DNA of 64,000 nucleotides, taken from Gemmatimonadaceae bacterium. GTDB taxonomy: Bacteria; Gemmatimonadota; Gemmatimonadetes; Gemmatimonadales; Gemmatimonadaceae. This document shows, one piece after another, positions 52,742 to 62,021 of the stretch (position 1 is its first letter; the number at the start of each line of letters is the position of its first letter). Position numbers and translations under genes: made by a program. The stretch lies in contig DASXKV010000056.1 in NCBI GenBank assembly GCA_036496605.1, positions 17,185 to 81,184 of the forward strand, in the 5' to 3' direction. The notes below the pieces were generated by a model that was not told the DNA's origin, did no database searches, and was given only the letters and a program-made list of their open reading frames with translations.

Positions 52742-53818
52742 ATGCCTCTTGTCGAATTCCACGGTCACGCGCGATTGCGCGAACAGCTCCGCGCCGCAAC
52801 GAATCGTGGCACTCTGCCCGCCAGCCTGCTCTTTCACGGACAGCGCGGCGTCGGTAAGCAACGGCTCGCGCTGTGGTTGGGCCAGCTCCTGCTCTGCGCC
52901 GGAGATGAGCCCCGCCCCTGCGGAAAGTGTCAACAGTGCCGCTTCAGTCTCCAGCTCTCGCATCCAGATCTGCACTGGGTTTTTCCGCGGCCGCGACTGA
53001 AGGATAGTGATCCCTCGCTCGAAGACGTGCGCGACGACTATGCCGAGGCGATCGCCGAGCGGATGGTGGCGAATGGATTGTACGCACCGCCTTCGGGCAG
53101 CGACGGAATCTACGTCGCGACGGTTCGCGCCATCGTGAGATCTGCCGCGATCTCGCCGGCTCTCGCCAAACGCAAAGCCTTCGTCATCGGCGACGCCGAA
53201 CGCATGGTGAGTCAGGAGGGATCCGATCAGGCCGCAAATGCGTTCCTCAAGTTGCTCGAGGAGCCGCCGGCGGATACGACGGTCATTCTCACGTCGTCGG
53301 AGCCGGGAGCGCTCCTCCCAACGATCCGATCGCGGGTCATCGCTGTTCGCGTAGCCGCCCTCTCGGATCGGGAGGTAACGGCATTCGTGACAGATCCGAT
53401 CGTGAGCTCGCGCCTGAAAGCCGACAAGATCAAATCCTCGGAGGATGAGCTGGTGCATGCCGCGGCAGGAGCACCGGGGCGCATTCTGGCGGGCTCTCTC
53501 CTGCGCGACGCGGCGGCGCAGGCGCAACGACTGCTCGATGCCTGCACCTCCACGGAACGAGCGGCGGTATATCGCGCAGCGTTCGGCCAGGGGGCCTCAC
53601 GCGCGCGCGGAGGCTTCACGGATTCCCTCAACGCGCTGGAGGTTTTGCTTCACGAGCGCGTTCGCTCTGCTGCCAGCGCGGGGAACGAATCGATGGCGAG
53701 CGGCGCCGCCAAGGCTCTCGAGCTCGTGGAACGAGCGAAGGAGCAGGCGACGAGCAACGTCAATCCGCAACTTCTCACGGCCGGTTTGCTGCGCGACATG
53801 GCAGCGCTCATGAGATGA
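52742..53818 (+). CDS. holB: DNA polymerase III delta'-like subunit (clamp loader ATPase family)
   Basis: This 358-residue AAA+ protein has the P-loop GQRGVGKQ (Gln instead of Ser/Thr, suggesting weak ATPase, as in delta'). The zinc module CGKCQQC follows, then FVIGDAERMVSQEGSDQAANAFLKLLEEPP (sensor/arginine-finger region). TVILTSSEPGALLPTIRSRV follows. This is the clamp-loader delta'/tau-like layout; HolB is the best fit by length. The stop overlaps moaC (ATGA). Confidence 0.88.
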   Translation: MPLVEFHGHARLREQLRAATNRGTLPASLLFHGQRGVGKQRLALWLGQLLLCAGDEPRPCGKCQQCRFSLQLSHPDLHWVFPRPRLKDSDPSLEDVRDDYAEAIAERMVANGLYAPPSGSDGIYVATVRAIVRSAAISPALAKRKAFVIGDAERMVSQEGSDQAANAFLKLLEEPPADTTVILTSSEPGALLPTIRSRVIAVRVAALSDREVTAFVTDPIVSSRLKADKIKSSEDELVHAAAGAPGRILAGSLLRDAAAQAQRLLDACTSTERAAVYRAAFGQGASRARGGFTDSLNALEVLLHERVRSAASAGNESMASGAAKALELVERAKEQATSNVNPQLLTAGLLRDMAALMR

Positions 53819-54312
53819 AAAAGGAGAAGAAGGAGAAGAATCGGCTGTCGCACGTGGCGACATCGGGCGACGCAACGATGGTTGACGTCAGCAAAAAAGA
53901 GCTGACCGATCGCGTTGCCACAGCGAGAGGGTCGATCCGCATGCTGCCCACGACATTGGCCGCGATCGAAGCGAACTCGCTCAAGAAGGGAGATGTGCTT
54001 TCGGTCGCTCGGGTCGCAGGCATTCTCGCGGCGAAGCGCACACCGGAGCTCATTCCTCTCTGTCACCCGATTCCACTCACCGACGTGCAAATAGAAGTGC
54101 GAGCCGACCACGGCCTCCCGGGCATTATCGCCGAGGCAACTGCCCGCGCGACCTGGAAAACAGGGGTAGAAATGGAGGCGCTTATGGCCGTAACAGTCTG
54201 CCTACTCACAGTTTACGACATGGCCAAGGCTCTCGATCGGGGAATGGAGCTCGGCGATATATCGCTGGTACAAAAGTCAGGTGGCAAGCTGGGCGATTGG
54301 TCAAGGGGTTGA
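53815..54312 (+). CDS. moaC: Cyclic pyranopterin monophosphate synthase (MoaC)
   Basis: This 165-residue molybdenum cofactor enzyme has KKEKKEKN at the N-terminus, then MVDVSKKELTDRVATA, VARVAGILAAKRTPELIPLCHPIPLTDV (active-site region) and the C-terminal GVEMEALMAVTVCLLTVYDMAKALDR helix. It converts the MoaA product to cPMP. All core motifs are intact. The gene is coupled to holB and has no other moa gene adjacent. Confidence 0.95.
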   Translation: MKKEKKEKNRLSHVATSGDATMVDVSKKELTDRVATARGSIRMLPTTLAAIEANSLKKGDVLSVARVAGILAAKRTPELIPLCHPIPLTDVQIEVRADHGLPGIIAEATARATWKTGVEMEALMAVTVCLLTVYDMAKALDRGMELGDISLVQKSGGKLGDWSRG

Positions 54313-54390
54313 TGGCATCACGGTTGCGACTTATCGTGAGTGCGTAGCGGGCAGTAGCGTTGTATTCAACCTGTTGCCAGTAGACAACTT

Positions 54391-55095
54391 ATGCGCAATC
54401 TCCGTGGTACGTACGTGCACCGTGGCGATGCCGCCCGGCGACGTAGGCGCCTCAAGCGATTCCTGTATGCATCGGCTGTCGTTGCGGTCGTGGCGGTCGT
54501 TCTCGCGGCTCGCCATCCCGATACAGCGAGCGCAGAGGTCGCGCTCCACTCCCCCACCTTCTCATTAGGGTTCGGCGGAGGAACGAAGGAACTGCGTGAG
54601 GCACTCGACTCGACCAAGGGCGAGATGGATCTCCTTCGCGCGCAGTACGAGCGCGCCGACAGGATCATCCATTTTTCCAGCCGGTTCGCGATCCCCGCGA
54701 ACACGGCCATGCACATCCTCGATGAGTCGATGGCCGAAGGCATCGATCCCGAGCTCGCTTTCCGTCTCGTCAAGCTCGAGAGCGACTTCAATACCCGGGC
54801 AACGAGTTCAGTCGGCGCCATCGGACTTACTCAGATGATGCTCCCGACGGCTCGCTACTATGACAAGAGCATCACCAAGGAGAAGCTGTACGATCCCACG
54901 ACCAATCTGCGGATCGGATTCCGGTATCTCCGTGGCCTGATCGGCCAGTATCACGGCGACGCGAAGCTCGCGCTGCTCGTCTACAATCGGGGCGAGGTCG
55001 CGGTGAATAACGCGCTCCACGCCGGCCTGGATCCGTCGAATGGGTACGACCGGATTCTCACGAAGGGCTACAAGGGCAAGGGCGTCGTCGAATAG
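54391..55095 (+). CDS. Lytic transglycosylase (SLT domain), membrane-anchored
   Basis: This 234-residue protein has a short basic N-tail and one membrane/signal helix (FLYASAVVAVVAVVLAA). A coiled stretch (residues 67-90) precedes the SLT domain from about 105. The catalytic Glu is in VKLESDFN, followed by GAIGLTQM and the final motif YNRG, where YNAG is usual. It cleaves peptidoglycan glycan strands to 1,6-anhydro muropeptides. The small hairpin-flanked gap after moaC contains GTTGTATTCAAC, a possible promoter feature. It is followed by a terminator. Confidence 0.9.
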   Translation: MRNLRGTYVHRGDAARRRRRLKRFLYASAVVAVVAVVLAARHPDTASAEVALHSPTFSLGFGGGTKELREALDSTKGEMDLLRAQYERADRIIHFSSRFAIPANTAMHILDESMAEGIDPELAFRLVKLESDFNTRATSSVGAIGLTQMMLPTARYYDKSITKEKLYDPTTNLRIGFRYLRGLIGQYHGDAKLALLVYNRGEVAVNNALHAGLDPSNGYDRILTKGYKGKGVVE

Positions 55096-55122
55096 CCCAG
55101 ACGGTTGCACGGCGCGAACGAC

Positions 55123-55155
55123 AGAGGGCGAGACCGACGGTGAGTCTCGCCCTCT
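55123..55155 (+). terminator. Rho-independent-type terminator after lytic transglycosylase
   Basis: The 12-bp stem AGAGGGCGAGAC/GTCTCGCCCTCT with a 9-nt loop is followed by TCTTTCTT. It also separates the convergent MltD-like gene. Confidence 0.85.
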
Positions 55156-55165
55156 TCTTTCTTCG

Positions 55166-56758
55166 TTATCGGCGCGGCGTTCCCGACTGTGCGACTCCTG
55201 ATTTCGAGGGGGAGCGCCCCGAGCCGTGGGCATTCCGATGACCACCCGAAGAGCGGCGTGCCCGCCCAGACACGACTAGTGATTGACCGGGGAAGATGAT
55301 CGAGCGCTTGAGACCATTCAGCGCCATGATCGATTTCACCGTTGTGTGGTAATGCTTCGCGATGAGTCCCAAGCTCTCCCCATGCCGCACGACGTGCGTG
55401 CGAGTGCCGCTCGAGTACCGCTCGATTGACGGGTCCGGCGCATCGGTTGCCGCGGCGGCAACTGCGGCACTTGGAATCAGAAGCACCTGCCCTGCCGCAA
55501 GACGACCAGTCTTTTTCGAGCGCTCAGCTTTTGGATTGAAGACCAGGATGTACTTCGTACGCAGATGATATCGCTCCGCCACCGTCTCGGGATAGTCTCC
55601 CTTCTTGGTCTCGACACGCCGAACACCGACGCGCTCAGACTCGGGAAGAGCCCGAAAGAGACTATCGAACGAGCCAGACGTGCCGACGGGAATGCGTACA
55701 CGCAGTGAATCGCGCGGCGGCGTCATTCCGCGCAGCACCTGCGGGTTGAGCCGCACGATCTGTTCGACCGTCGCGCCCGTCGCTTTCGCTATTGCTGCCA
55801 GGGGACTCGCGGGTCCAACTCGCACCGAGTCGTAGACAAACGGCGAAAGCGTTCGAATCTCCAGGCCGTACCGGTGCGGCTCTTTGGCGATCAGCGCCGT
55901 GGCGATGAGCTGAGGTACGTACTCTCGCGTCTCGCGCGGCAGAAAATCCTTGTCGGCGAGAGCGAAGAAGCGATCATCACCCGTCGTCCCCTCGAGATCG
56001 TCGGCGTATCTCGTTAGGCCACGCGCGATACGCCCCGGCCCGCCGTTGTAAGCCGCTGCCGCAAGGTAGAGTGAGCCCAGTTGCTCCTTCAGGTCCTTGA
56101 TGAATCCGACTGCGGCGGCGGTGGAACGTACAGGATCGCGCCGTTCGTCGACCCACCAGTCGACGCGCATTCCCATGTCCCGCGCGGTCGACGCCATGAA
56201 CTGCCACATGCCAACGGCCGCGGCGCGCGAGTACGCATTGGGATCGAAACCGCTCTCGATGAGCGCCAGGTAGTACATATCCTCTGGCAAGCCACCAGCG
56301 CGCATCTTGGCGCGAATCATCGGCTCGTAGCGGCTGCCCTCTTCCAGTTGCGCGACGATGTGCTCGCGCGCGGAACCGCTGAATACGCGAAGATAGTGCT
56401 CCACGCGAGACGTAGTTTCGTACGAGTGGACATCCATGTCCCACGACGGACCCTCGCGACTCGATGAGTCCGCGGCGGTGGCCTTCCCCGTCGCAGTGCT
56501 GCTGTCGCCGAAAACCTCGGCGGCACGCTGACTCACCTCCGAGGCGCTCACCTTCGCGCTGTCCGTCGGCGCGGCCGCCGCCGTCCCTGACGGCTCGGCG
56601 CGAGCGACGACCGTGTCACCGGCTGGAGTTGGACTCGCGCTCGGCGCGCTGTGATTGGGCGCGGACGTCGCGGTTGGCGCGGGAGCCACGACGGGCGCCG
56701 GAGCGTGGGCGCAAGCAGCAAACAAGGCCGCCATCGACATCGATAAGACTTTTTTCAC
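55166..56758 (-). CDS. MltD-like lytic transglycosylase with LysM domains, lipoprotein
   Basis: This protein of about 530 residues starts at a GTG (56758) after GAGAGGAG. It has a lipobox (LFAAC) near residue 16, then a long Ala/Pro/Ser-rich spacer. The MltD-type SLT domain has LALIESGFDPNAYS (catalytic Glu), GMWQFM and AAAYNGGPGRI. Two C-terminal LysM-like repeats follow, one with KKGDYPETVAERYHLRTKYI and one with VRHGESLGLIAKHYHTTVKSI. It degrades peptidoglycan in the periplasm. It is convergent with the SLT gene. Confidence 0.94.
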   Translation of the reverse strand: MKKVLSMSMAALFAACAHAPAPVVAPAPTATSAPNHSAPSASPTPAGDTVVARAEPSGTAAAAPTDSAKVSASEVSQRAAEVFGDSSTATGKATAADSSSREGPSWDMDVHSYETTSRVEHYLRVFSGSAREHIVAQLEEGSRYEPMIRAKMRAGGLPEDMYYLALIESGFDPNAYSRAAAVGMWQFMASTARDMGMRVDWWVDERRDPVRSTAAAVGFIKDLKEQLGSLYLAAAAYNGGPGRIARGLTRYADDLEGTTGDDRFFALADKDFLPRETREYVPQLIATALIAKEPHRYGLEIRTLSPFVYDSVRVGPASPLAAIAKATGATVEQIVRLNPQVLRGMTPPRDSLRVRIPVGTSGSFDSLFRALPESERVGVRRVETKKGDYPETVAERYHLRTKYILVFNPKAERSKKTGRLAAGQVLLIPSAAVAAAATDAPDPSIERYSSGTRTHVVRHGESLGLIAKHYHTTVKSIMALNGLKRSIIFPGQSLVVSGRARRSSGGHRNAHGSGRSPSKSGVAQSGTPRR

Positions 56759-56812
56759 GATTCTCCTCTCACGCCACCGGCATCAGTAAGCGCCCTGCTC
56801 ACGAACGAAAAT

Positions 56813-56837
56813 GGCGCCCCGTCTTTCGGACGGCGCC
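56813..56837 (-). terminator. Hairpin terminator downstream of the 56944 gene
   Basis: Read on the reverse strand, GGCGCCGTCC, a GAAA-like loop and GACGGGGCGCC form a stem followed by ATTTTCGTT. It probably ends the transcript of the reverse gene upstream. Confidence 0.65.
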
Positions 56838-56943
56838 TGCTCCCGCACTGTTCAGACTCTATCACACAGAGCGGCATCGGTCTACCTAACCGCCCTGATC
56901 GACTCGAGCTCTATGATGAGACAGCCCACGAGGGCAAAATGGA

Positions 56944-57399
56944 TCACCGCGTCGCGAGGTAGTTCCCAAGTAATCGATTGGTCGCGTTCAGGACGGCCAG
57001 CGCGGCTCCGCGCGGCATGTCCTCATCGGCGAGGTAGCAACCGACGAGCCGCGTGCCAGCCGAGTCGCGCACCGCGATCGAGACGATCACGAGATTGGAG
57101 TCGAAGGCGCGGATGTGCTTCACGCCAATGAGCTCGAACGAGAGCGATCCCTCGGCGAATTCCTCGAGCGCTCGCAGCGCCGCTTCCGCCGCCATGCGCA
57201 GATCGCCGAGCGGGCTCGATTGTCCGGCGGAGCGTCCGAACCAGCGCTGCCCTTCGTACTCGAGCTCTACGTTGATCGAGACGTGACCCGAGGGCGAGCG
57301 CGAGAAGGAGAACTCGCTGAAGCGCAGTCGCTCCCGTCTGAACGAGCTCTGTGGGCCTGGCTCGGGTGCTCCGCCCGGGTCGGTCCTAGGAAGCGACAT
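56944..57399 (-). CDS. Hypothetical alpha/beta protein
   Basis: This protein of about 151 residues shows alternating strands and a helix (VSINVELEYEGQRWFGRSAG, LRMAAEAALRALEEFAEG, LVIVSIAVRDSAGTRLVGCYL, ALAVLNATNRLLGNYLATR). The layout resembles the small alpha/beta regulatory domains fused to LeuA-like enzymes, but I cannot assign it to a family with confidence. Start: ATG 57399 is preferred; an in-frame ATG at 57471 would add 24 residues. Confidence 0.55.
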   Translation of the reverse strand: MSLPRTDPGGAPEPGPQSSFRRERLRFSEFSFSRSPSGHVSINVELEYEGQRWFGRSAGQSSPLGDLRMAAEAALRALEEFAEGSLSFELIGVKHIRAFDSNLVIVSIAVRDSAGTRLVGCYLADEDMPRGAALAVLNATNRLLGNYLATR

Positions 57400-57520
57400 G
57401 AATGCGCGAGGTGAGAGGCAATTGGGAGTGTCTTCTCCACGTATGACACGAGCGACCATGTGAGTTGGCAACGACGTTCTCTGCTTGTAACCGCCGTCAC
57501 GGAGGATCTATCTTGAGCGC

Positions 57521-58450
57521 ATGTCTCTCCTCGCAGTAATCGCCATATCGAGCCAAATGTCGAGTGCGCTGGTGGTGGCGCGCGCAGCGACGATCGACGA
57601 TTCCCTGCGGACGCGTGTCGAGCACCGCATTGCAGAAGTGCCCGGTGCGACGGTCGCGGTCGCGTTTCGCGACCTCACGCGTGCGGACACGCTCTACCTC
57701 GCCGCCGACGAGCGATTTCACGCAGCGAGCACTATGAAAGTCCCCGTGATGATCGAGCTGTTTCGCCAGATCGATCGTCACCGGTTGAGTCTCACTCAGC
57801 AGCTCGAGCTGAAGAACGAATTCGCGTCGATCGTCGACGGATCGCCGTACACGCTGAACGCGGGCGACGATTCGGACAGTCTGGTTTACACCTGGGTTGG
57901 CTCTCCCGTGAGCGTGCATGAGCTGCTCGAGCACATGATCACGCGCTCGAGCAATCTCGCGACGAACACACTCATCGGAGTCGTGGGCGCATCGGCTGCA
58001 AACGCGACGGCGCACGCGCTCGGCGCGCGCGACATTCAGGTTCTACGCGGTGTGGAGGATGGGAAAGCGTACGCCGCTGGAATGAACAACATGACGACGG
58101 CGCGCGATCTCGCGACGCTGATGACGGCGATCGAGACTGGCGCTGCCGCGTCTCGGGCGAGCACCGACTCGATGCGCGCGGTGCTGACGAGGCAGCAGTT
58201 CAACGACGAGATCCCGGCCGGTCTGCCGCCCGGAACGCGCGTCGCGCACAAGACGGGACAGATCACCGGGCACCTTCACGACGCTGCAGTCGTGTATCCG
58301 CAGGAGCGCGGCCCCTACGTTCTCGTCGTGCTCACGCGCGGGATCGACGATGAGAAGGTTGCGCGTTCGCTCATCGCCGACATATCGAGATTGGTTTACG
58401 AACACGCGACGCGGGCTTCGAGCGCGTCAGCGGCGAGGGACTCCCGATGA
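57521..58450 (+). CDS. Class A beta-lactamase-like serine hydrolase
   Basis: This 309-residue exported protein has a short signal (LLAVIAISSQMSSALVVARA). The penicillin-recognising fold motifs are AASTMK (SxxK) near residue 70, RSSN (in place of SDN) near 143 and HKTG near 244. The omega-loop carries VEDGK, giving one Glu but not the usual ExxLN Asn. A resistance role cannot be claimed. A TTGTAA and TATCTT pair (57485-57514) with 18-bp spacing could be the promoter, leaving almost no leader. It overlaps rpiB by 4 nt. Confidence 0.75.
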   Translation: MSLLAVIAISSQMSSALVVARAATIDDSLRTRVEHRIAEVPGATVAVAFRDLTRADTLYLAADERFHAASTMKVPVMIELFRQIDRHRLSLTQQLELKNEFASIVDGSPYTLNAGDDSDSLVYTWVGSPVSVHELLEHMITRSSNLATNTLIGVVGASAANATAHALGARDIQVLRGVEDGKAYAAGMNNMTTARDLATLMTAIETGAAASRASTDSMRAVLTRQQFNDEIPAGLPPGTRVAHKTGQITGHLHDAAVVYPQERGPYVLVVLTRGIDDEKVARSLIADISRLVYEHATRASSASAARDSR

Positions 58451-58905
58451 AGATTGCCGTTGGTGCCGATCATGCCGGCTTCCCGCTCAAAGAGAGGATG
58501 ATCGAGACCATTCGCGAGGCGGGACATCAGGTGATCGATTGTGGTGCCGACCGAATCGTTCCTGGCGACGACTATCCGGACTACGCCGAGCGCGTCGCGG
58601 TCGCGATCCGCGATGGGCAAGCCGACCGCGGTGTGCTCATCTGTGGAAGCGGCGTCGGCGCGTCCGTGGCGGCGAACAAGTTCACCGGCATTCGCGCAGC
58701 ACTCTGCCACGACACGTTCTCCGCGCACCAGGGCGTCGAGGACGACTCGATGAACATTCTATGTCTCGGCGCGCGGGTCGTCGGACCGTCGCTCGCCGAA
58801 GAGCTCGTAAGCGCATTTCTTCGCGCGCGGTTCTCCAATGCCGAACGCCACGCCCGCCGGCTCGCGAAGATCATCGGCTTCGAGAGTCACACTGCACGAA
58901 CCTGA
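58447..58905 (+). CDS. rpiB: Ribose-5-phosphate isomerase B
   Basis: This 152-residue RpiB/LacAB-type sugar isomerase has the core motifs: VGADHAGFPLKE, DYPDYA, CGSGVGASVAANK (with the catalytic Cys) and LCHDTFSAHQG followed by NILCLGARVVG. It interconverts ribose-5-phosphate and ribulose-5-phosphate in the pentose phosphate pathway. Length is normal. The ATGA overlap with the upstream hydrolase gene suggests coupled translation. The short gap to the TonB receptor stop holds only the dispersed GCCTAACG motif. Confidence 0.95.
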   Translation: MKIAVGADHAGFPLKERMIETIREAGHQVIDCGADRIVPGDDYPDYAERVAVAIRDGQADRGVLICGSGVGASVAANKFTGIRAALCHDTFSAHQGVEDDSMNILCLGARVVGPSLAEELVSAFLRARFSNAERHARRLAKIIGFESHTART

Positions 58906-58917
58906 AGAACAGCGCGC

Positions 58918-61068
58918 CTAACGGCCCACTCCAATCGTCAGGCCTACGAACAGCGTTCGACCGGCTCCTGGCTCGTAGAACTTTGCCGTTGCCTGTTTGC
59001 CCGCGGCGTTGATCGCCAATGAGCTGACGTACCTCTTGTCGAACAGGTTTTGCACGCTGAATATCGGCGTGACCCAGGGCAGATGCCCGAGACCATCGGC
59101 ACCGAGTCGCAGGTTGTAGACGGTAAAGCCCGCGGCACGCGCGCTGTTCGCGTCGTCGACATAGACCGCGCTCTTTGCAAGCGCTTCGACCGTGGCGAAT
59201 TCCGAGGAATAGCGCCACGTGGCGCTCGCCTCGAGCTGGTGTTCCGGAATCCCGGGAATGACGTTGCCGGCTTCCTGCACGCCCGCCGACACAAAGTCGC
59301 GGAAGCGAAAATGCGAGTACGTGTACGCCGCGCTCAGCGCCACCGGGCCCACGTTCGTACCTCCCGAGAGCTCGACACCATCGCGACGCGTGCGTCCGGC
59401 GTTGCGATAGTACGTCCGTCCGTTGCCGTTAGGCACCTGATAGGGGATGAGCTCGTCGCGCACCTCGGTTTCGAATAAAGCAACGTCGTACTGCAACCGC
59501 TCGGCGAGAAGACCCTTCATGCCCGACTCGTAGGTCGTCGAGAACTGTGGCTTCAAGTCGTAATTGAGGCCGGCGTTGCCGTTGGGCTGGTTGCCGAGCT
59601 CCGTCGTCGTCGGCGTTTCGAAGGCGGAGCCAAAGTTCGCGTAGAGCGCCGAGAGGCTCGACACGCGTAAGACCGCGCCAGCCATGGGACTCACGGCGTG
59701 CAGAAGTCGGTTGCCCGAATCATCCCGGCCGTCCGCCAGGAAGTGATCCTGGAGCTGAAAGCGCACATAATCGGCGCGAACACCGCCGCTGAGATTCACG
59801 CGATCCCCGAGCTGGGCCTCGTCACGAACGTAGGGGCCGACGCTCGACACGATCTCGCGTTGATCGAGCTGGGGAGCACCTTCTTCGACGGGAAGCGTCG
59901 GGCAGCTGGCGCTGACCGCGGTGACGGCGTTGCAGTTCGCCCAGTTCTTCCGAAGATCGTTCTGCATCGCGCCGTCGACGCCGAGGGTCAGATGCTGCCT
60001 AACGGCGAAGTCGACGGGGATGGTGGCGCGTGCGCTTCCACCGTATTGCACCCGGCCGACGTCGACGACGGCGAACGTCTGGGGATTGTAGAGATCGCGC
60101 GTCCCGCCATAGAGCTGGGCGAAGAGCTCGCCGCCGCGCGCGTCGTTGAGCAGATGCGTTGCCGAGAGTCCGAACTGCACCTGGCGCACGACCTTGCGCG
60201 ACAACTTTCGCACTTGCGCCGAGTCGGGAAGCTGCGGATTCGCGTCGAACTGCGAGAGCGTCAGCGCGCCAGGATTCTGCGCCGTCGGCATATCCAGGCC
60301 GAGGCCCTGAAAAACGAAGTCGGTCCCGGCGGCGGTTGCGCCGACTCGGGCATAGCCGTTGGTCAGCTCCTGCCGCGAGTAGAGTCGAAAGTTGTCAGAG
60401 AGCGTGTGTCCGACATTGCCCTGAAAGAAGACGGCATCGGTCGACCCGCCGAACGTTCCGGTGACGCGTCGCGAGCCGTAATCGCCGATCCAGGAGCGCA
60501 CCTGCGCGGCGACCGGCCCGAGAGGTGGGCCCGCCGAGCGAATGTCGATGACGCCCCCGCCAGCGTTGCCGTAGAGAGCCGACGCGGTGCCCCGAATGAC
60601 CTCGACTCGTCCCACCGACTCCAGATCCAGGTAGTCGATTGGCGTCTGTCCATCGGGGAGCGTGAGCGGCATGCCGTCACGAAGAATGCGAATGCTGCGC
60701 ACGCCGAACTGCGAGCGGGCACCGAAGCCACGAATCGAGATGCGTGTGTCCTGCGACGGATTGGTCCGATTGGCGACGGTAACGCCAGGGAGCAGAAAGA
60801 GAGTTTGATCGACGAGGAGGTGTGCCTGACCGGGCCGCGCGCTATCCGGGCGCGTCTCGCTGAGAGCGAATGGCAGGTCGAGCGCCGAGCGGCCAACGTC
60901 TCGCGTAATCGTGACGACCGCCGGGAGCCTCGCGACCGAATCCTGAGCGCTCACTGCCCTCACCAAGGTGATCGAGCAGAGAAGCAGGCACGCGCCTTCT
61001 CGAAAGCGGCGGGGGGGTCGGGCGGTCGTGTGATTCGGCGACGGCCGAGTGTCCCACAGGGTCTGCAT
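58918..61068 (-). CDS. TonB-dependent outer-membrane receptor
   Basis: This protein of about 716 residues has a signal peptide (ACLLLCSITLVRAVSAQD). The plug domain shows LLPGVTVANRT, ISIRGFGARSQFGVRSI and VGRVEVIRGTASALYGNAGGGVIDI, and a full TonB-type barrel follows. It ends with FVGLTIGVGR and no terminal Phe. It would import large ligands such as siderophores, vitamins or oligosaccharides using TonB/ExbBD; the substrate cannot be specified. ATG 61068 gives a typical signal peptide; an upstream in-frame ATG at 61107 exists. Confidence 0.93.
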   Translation of the reverse strand: MQTLWDTRPSPNHTTARPPRRFREGACLLLCSITLVRAVSAQDSVARLPAVVTITRDVGRSALDLPFALSETRPDSARPGQAHLLVDQTLFLLPGVTVANRTNPSQDTRISIRGFGARSQFGVRSIRILRDGMPLTLPDGQTPIDYLDLESVGRVEVIRGTASALYGNAGGGVIDIRSAGPPLGPVAAQVRSWIGDYGSRRVTGTFGGSTDAVFFQGNVGHTLSDNFRLYSRQELTNGYARVGATAAGTDFVFQGLGLDMPTAQNPGALTLSQFDANPQLPDSAQVRKLSRKVVRQVQFGLSATHLLNDARGGELFAQLYGGTRDLYNPQTFAVVDVGRVQYGGSARATIPVDFAVRQHLTLGVDGAMQNDLRKNWANCNAVTAVSASCPTLPVEEGAPQLDQREIVSSVGPYVRDEAQLGDRVNLSGGVRADYVRFQLQDHFLADGRDDSGNRLLHAVSPMAGAVLRVSSLSALYANFGSAFETPTTTELGNQPNGNAGLNYDLKPQFSTTYESGMKGLLAERLQYDVALFETEVRDELIPYQVPNGNGRTYYRNAGRTRRDGVELSGGTNVGPVALSAAYTYSHFRFRDFVSAGVQEAGNVIPGIPEHQLEASATWRYSSEFATVEALAKSAVYVDDANSARAAGFTVYNLRLGADGLGHLPWVTPIFSVQNLFDKRYVSSLAINAAGKQATAKFYEPGAGRTLFVGLTIGVGR

Positions 61069-61257
61069 GATTTGGCTCTGATTCGGAGTCTGCTGCCGAG
61101 CACCCACGAGGCGAGGCCAGCGTCACTCTTGCACCGCCAATCTATAGCGTGGCACGCGAGTTCCCTCGCGTGGCCGGACTGCTTGATCGCTCGCGGTGAC
61201 AACGCCCCGTCGGTTCGAGACTCCACCATGCGGGCGCCGAAGAGTATCTTGGTGACA

Positions 61258-61330
<73 letters not shown>

Positions 61331-61390
61331 TGGTTGGATTTCAACGAGATAGCCGCCATCACAGGCGGCCTTTTTCGTCGTTTTGACCCT

Positions 61391-62021
61391 CGCAACCCTG
61401 TGAAGCCCGGGTCGTGTCGACTGAAGTCACAGTCGTCTCGTGTGAAGCCGCGGTCGTGTCGTGTGAAGTCACGGTCGTGTCATGTGAAGCCGCGGTCGTG
61501 TCATGTGAAGCCGCGGTTCAGTCGTGCAAAGCGGCGGTCGCCTGCCAACTTGTTCAGGGCGACTGCCAACATTGTCGCGGTCGTGTCCTGCATAGCCGCG
61601 GTCGTGTCATGACTAGCCACGGTCGCCTGATGAATGGTCGGCGTCGTGTCGTGTTTGGTCGCGGTCGCGTCCCACATTGCCGCGGTCGCGTCGTGCATTG
61701 CGGCGGTCGTGTCCTGCATTGCCGCGGTCCTCTCATACCTTGCCGCGGTCGTGTCATGCACGACCGCTGGTGTCGTCACACATAGCCGCGGTTCCCTCGT
61801 GAAGTGCGCGCGTCGCCTCCAGTAGAGCGCGGGTCGCCTCGAGGAATGCGTGCGTCGCCTACCGTTTAGTCGCGGGCGCCTCACGATTTGGTAGTGACTG
61901 CTACCGAATCGTCACGGGCGCGTGCGTTTTTTTCTGCGTCGCCTCGTGAGTTGGACGGGTCGCCTTCGAAGTTGGACCGGTCGCCTTCGAAGTTGCAACG
62001 GTCGCCTGTTTTGCCGGAGGC
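61391..62021. repeat. Degenerate 21-bp minisatellite (about 25 units)
   Basis: Units of 21 bp share the consensus GTCGTGTCNTGNATNGCCGCG on the + strand (several start GTCGCCT). They run from the end of the tRNA-Lys region into the HTH gene's 3' end. Best copies are GTCGTGTCATGTGAAGCCGCG (two adjacent identical) and GTCGCCTTCGAAGTTGGACCG. The array is interrupted near 61880-61940 and has at least one 1-bp indel near 61570. Because the period is divisible by three, several frames stay open through it. Confidence 0.8.

Noticed and set aside
57521..58450. Antibiotic-resistance beta-lactamase
   Set aside because: The omega-loop lacks the ExxLN Asn and the SDN motif is SSN; only a fold-level relation can be claimed.
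61414..61884. Long open frames with VVSCEAAV or TTAAMQD repeats on both strands
   Set aside because: They are open only because the 21-bp minisatellite has a period divisible by three; no ribosome site or conserved protein supports them.
61391..62021. CRISPR-like array
   Set aside because: The 21-bp units are contiguous and degenerate, with no alternation of a constant repeat and unique spacers, and no cas gene is near.
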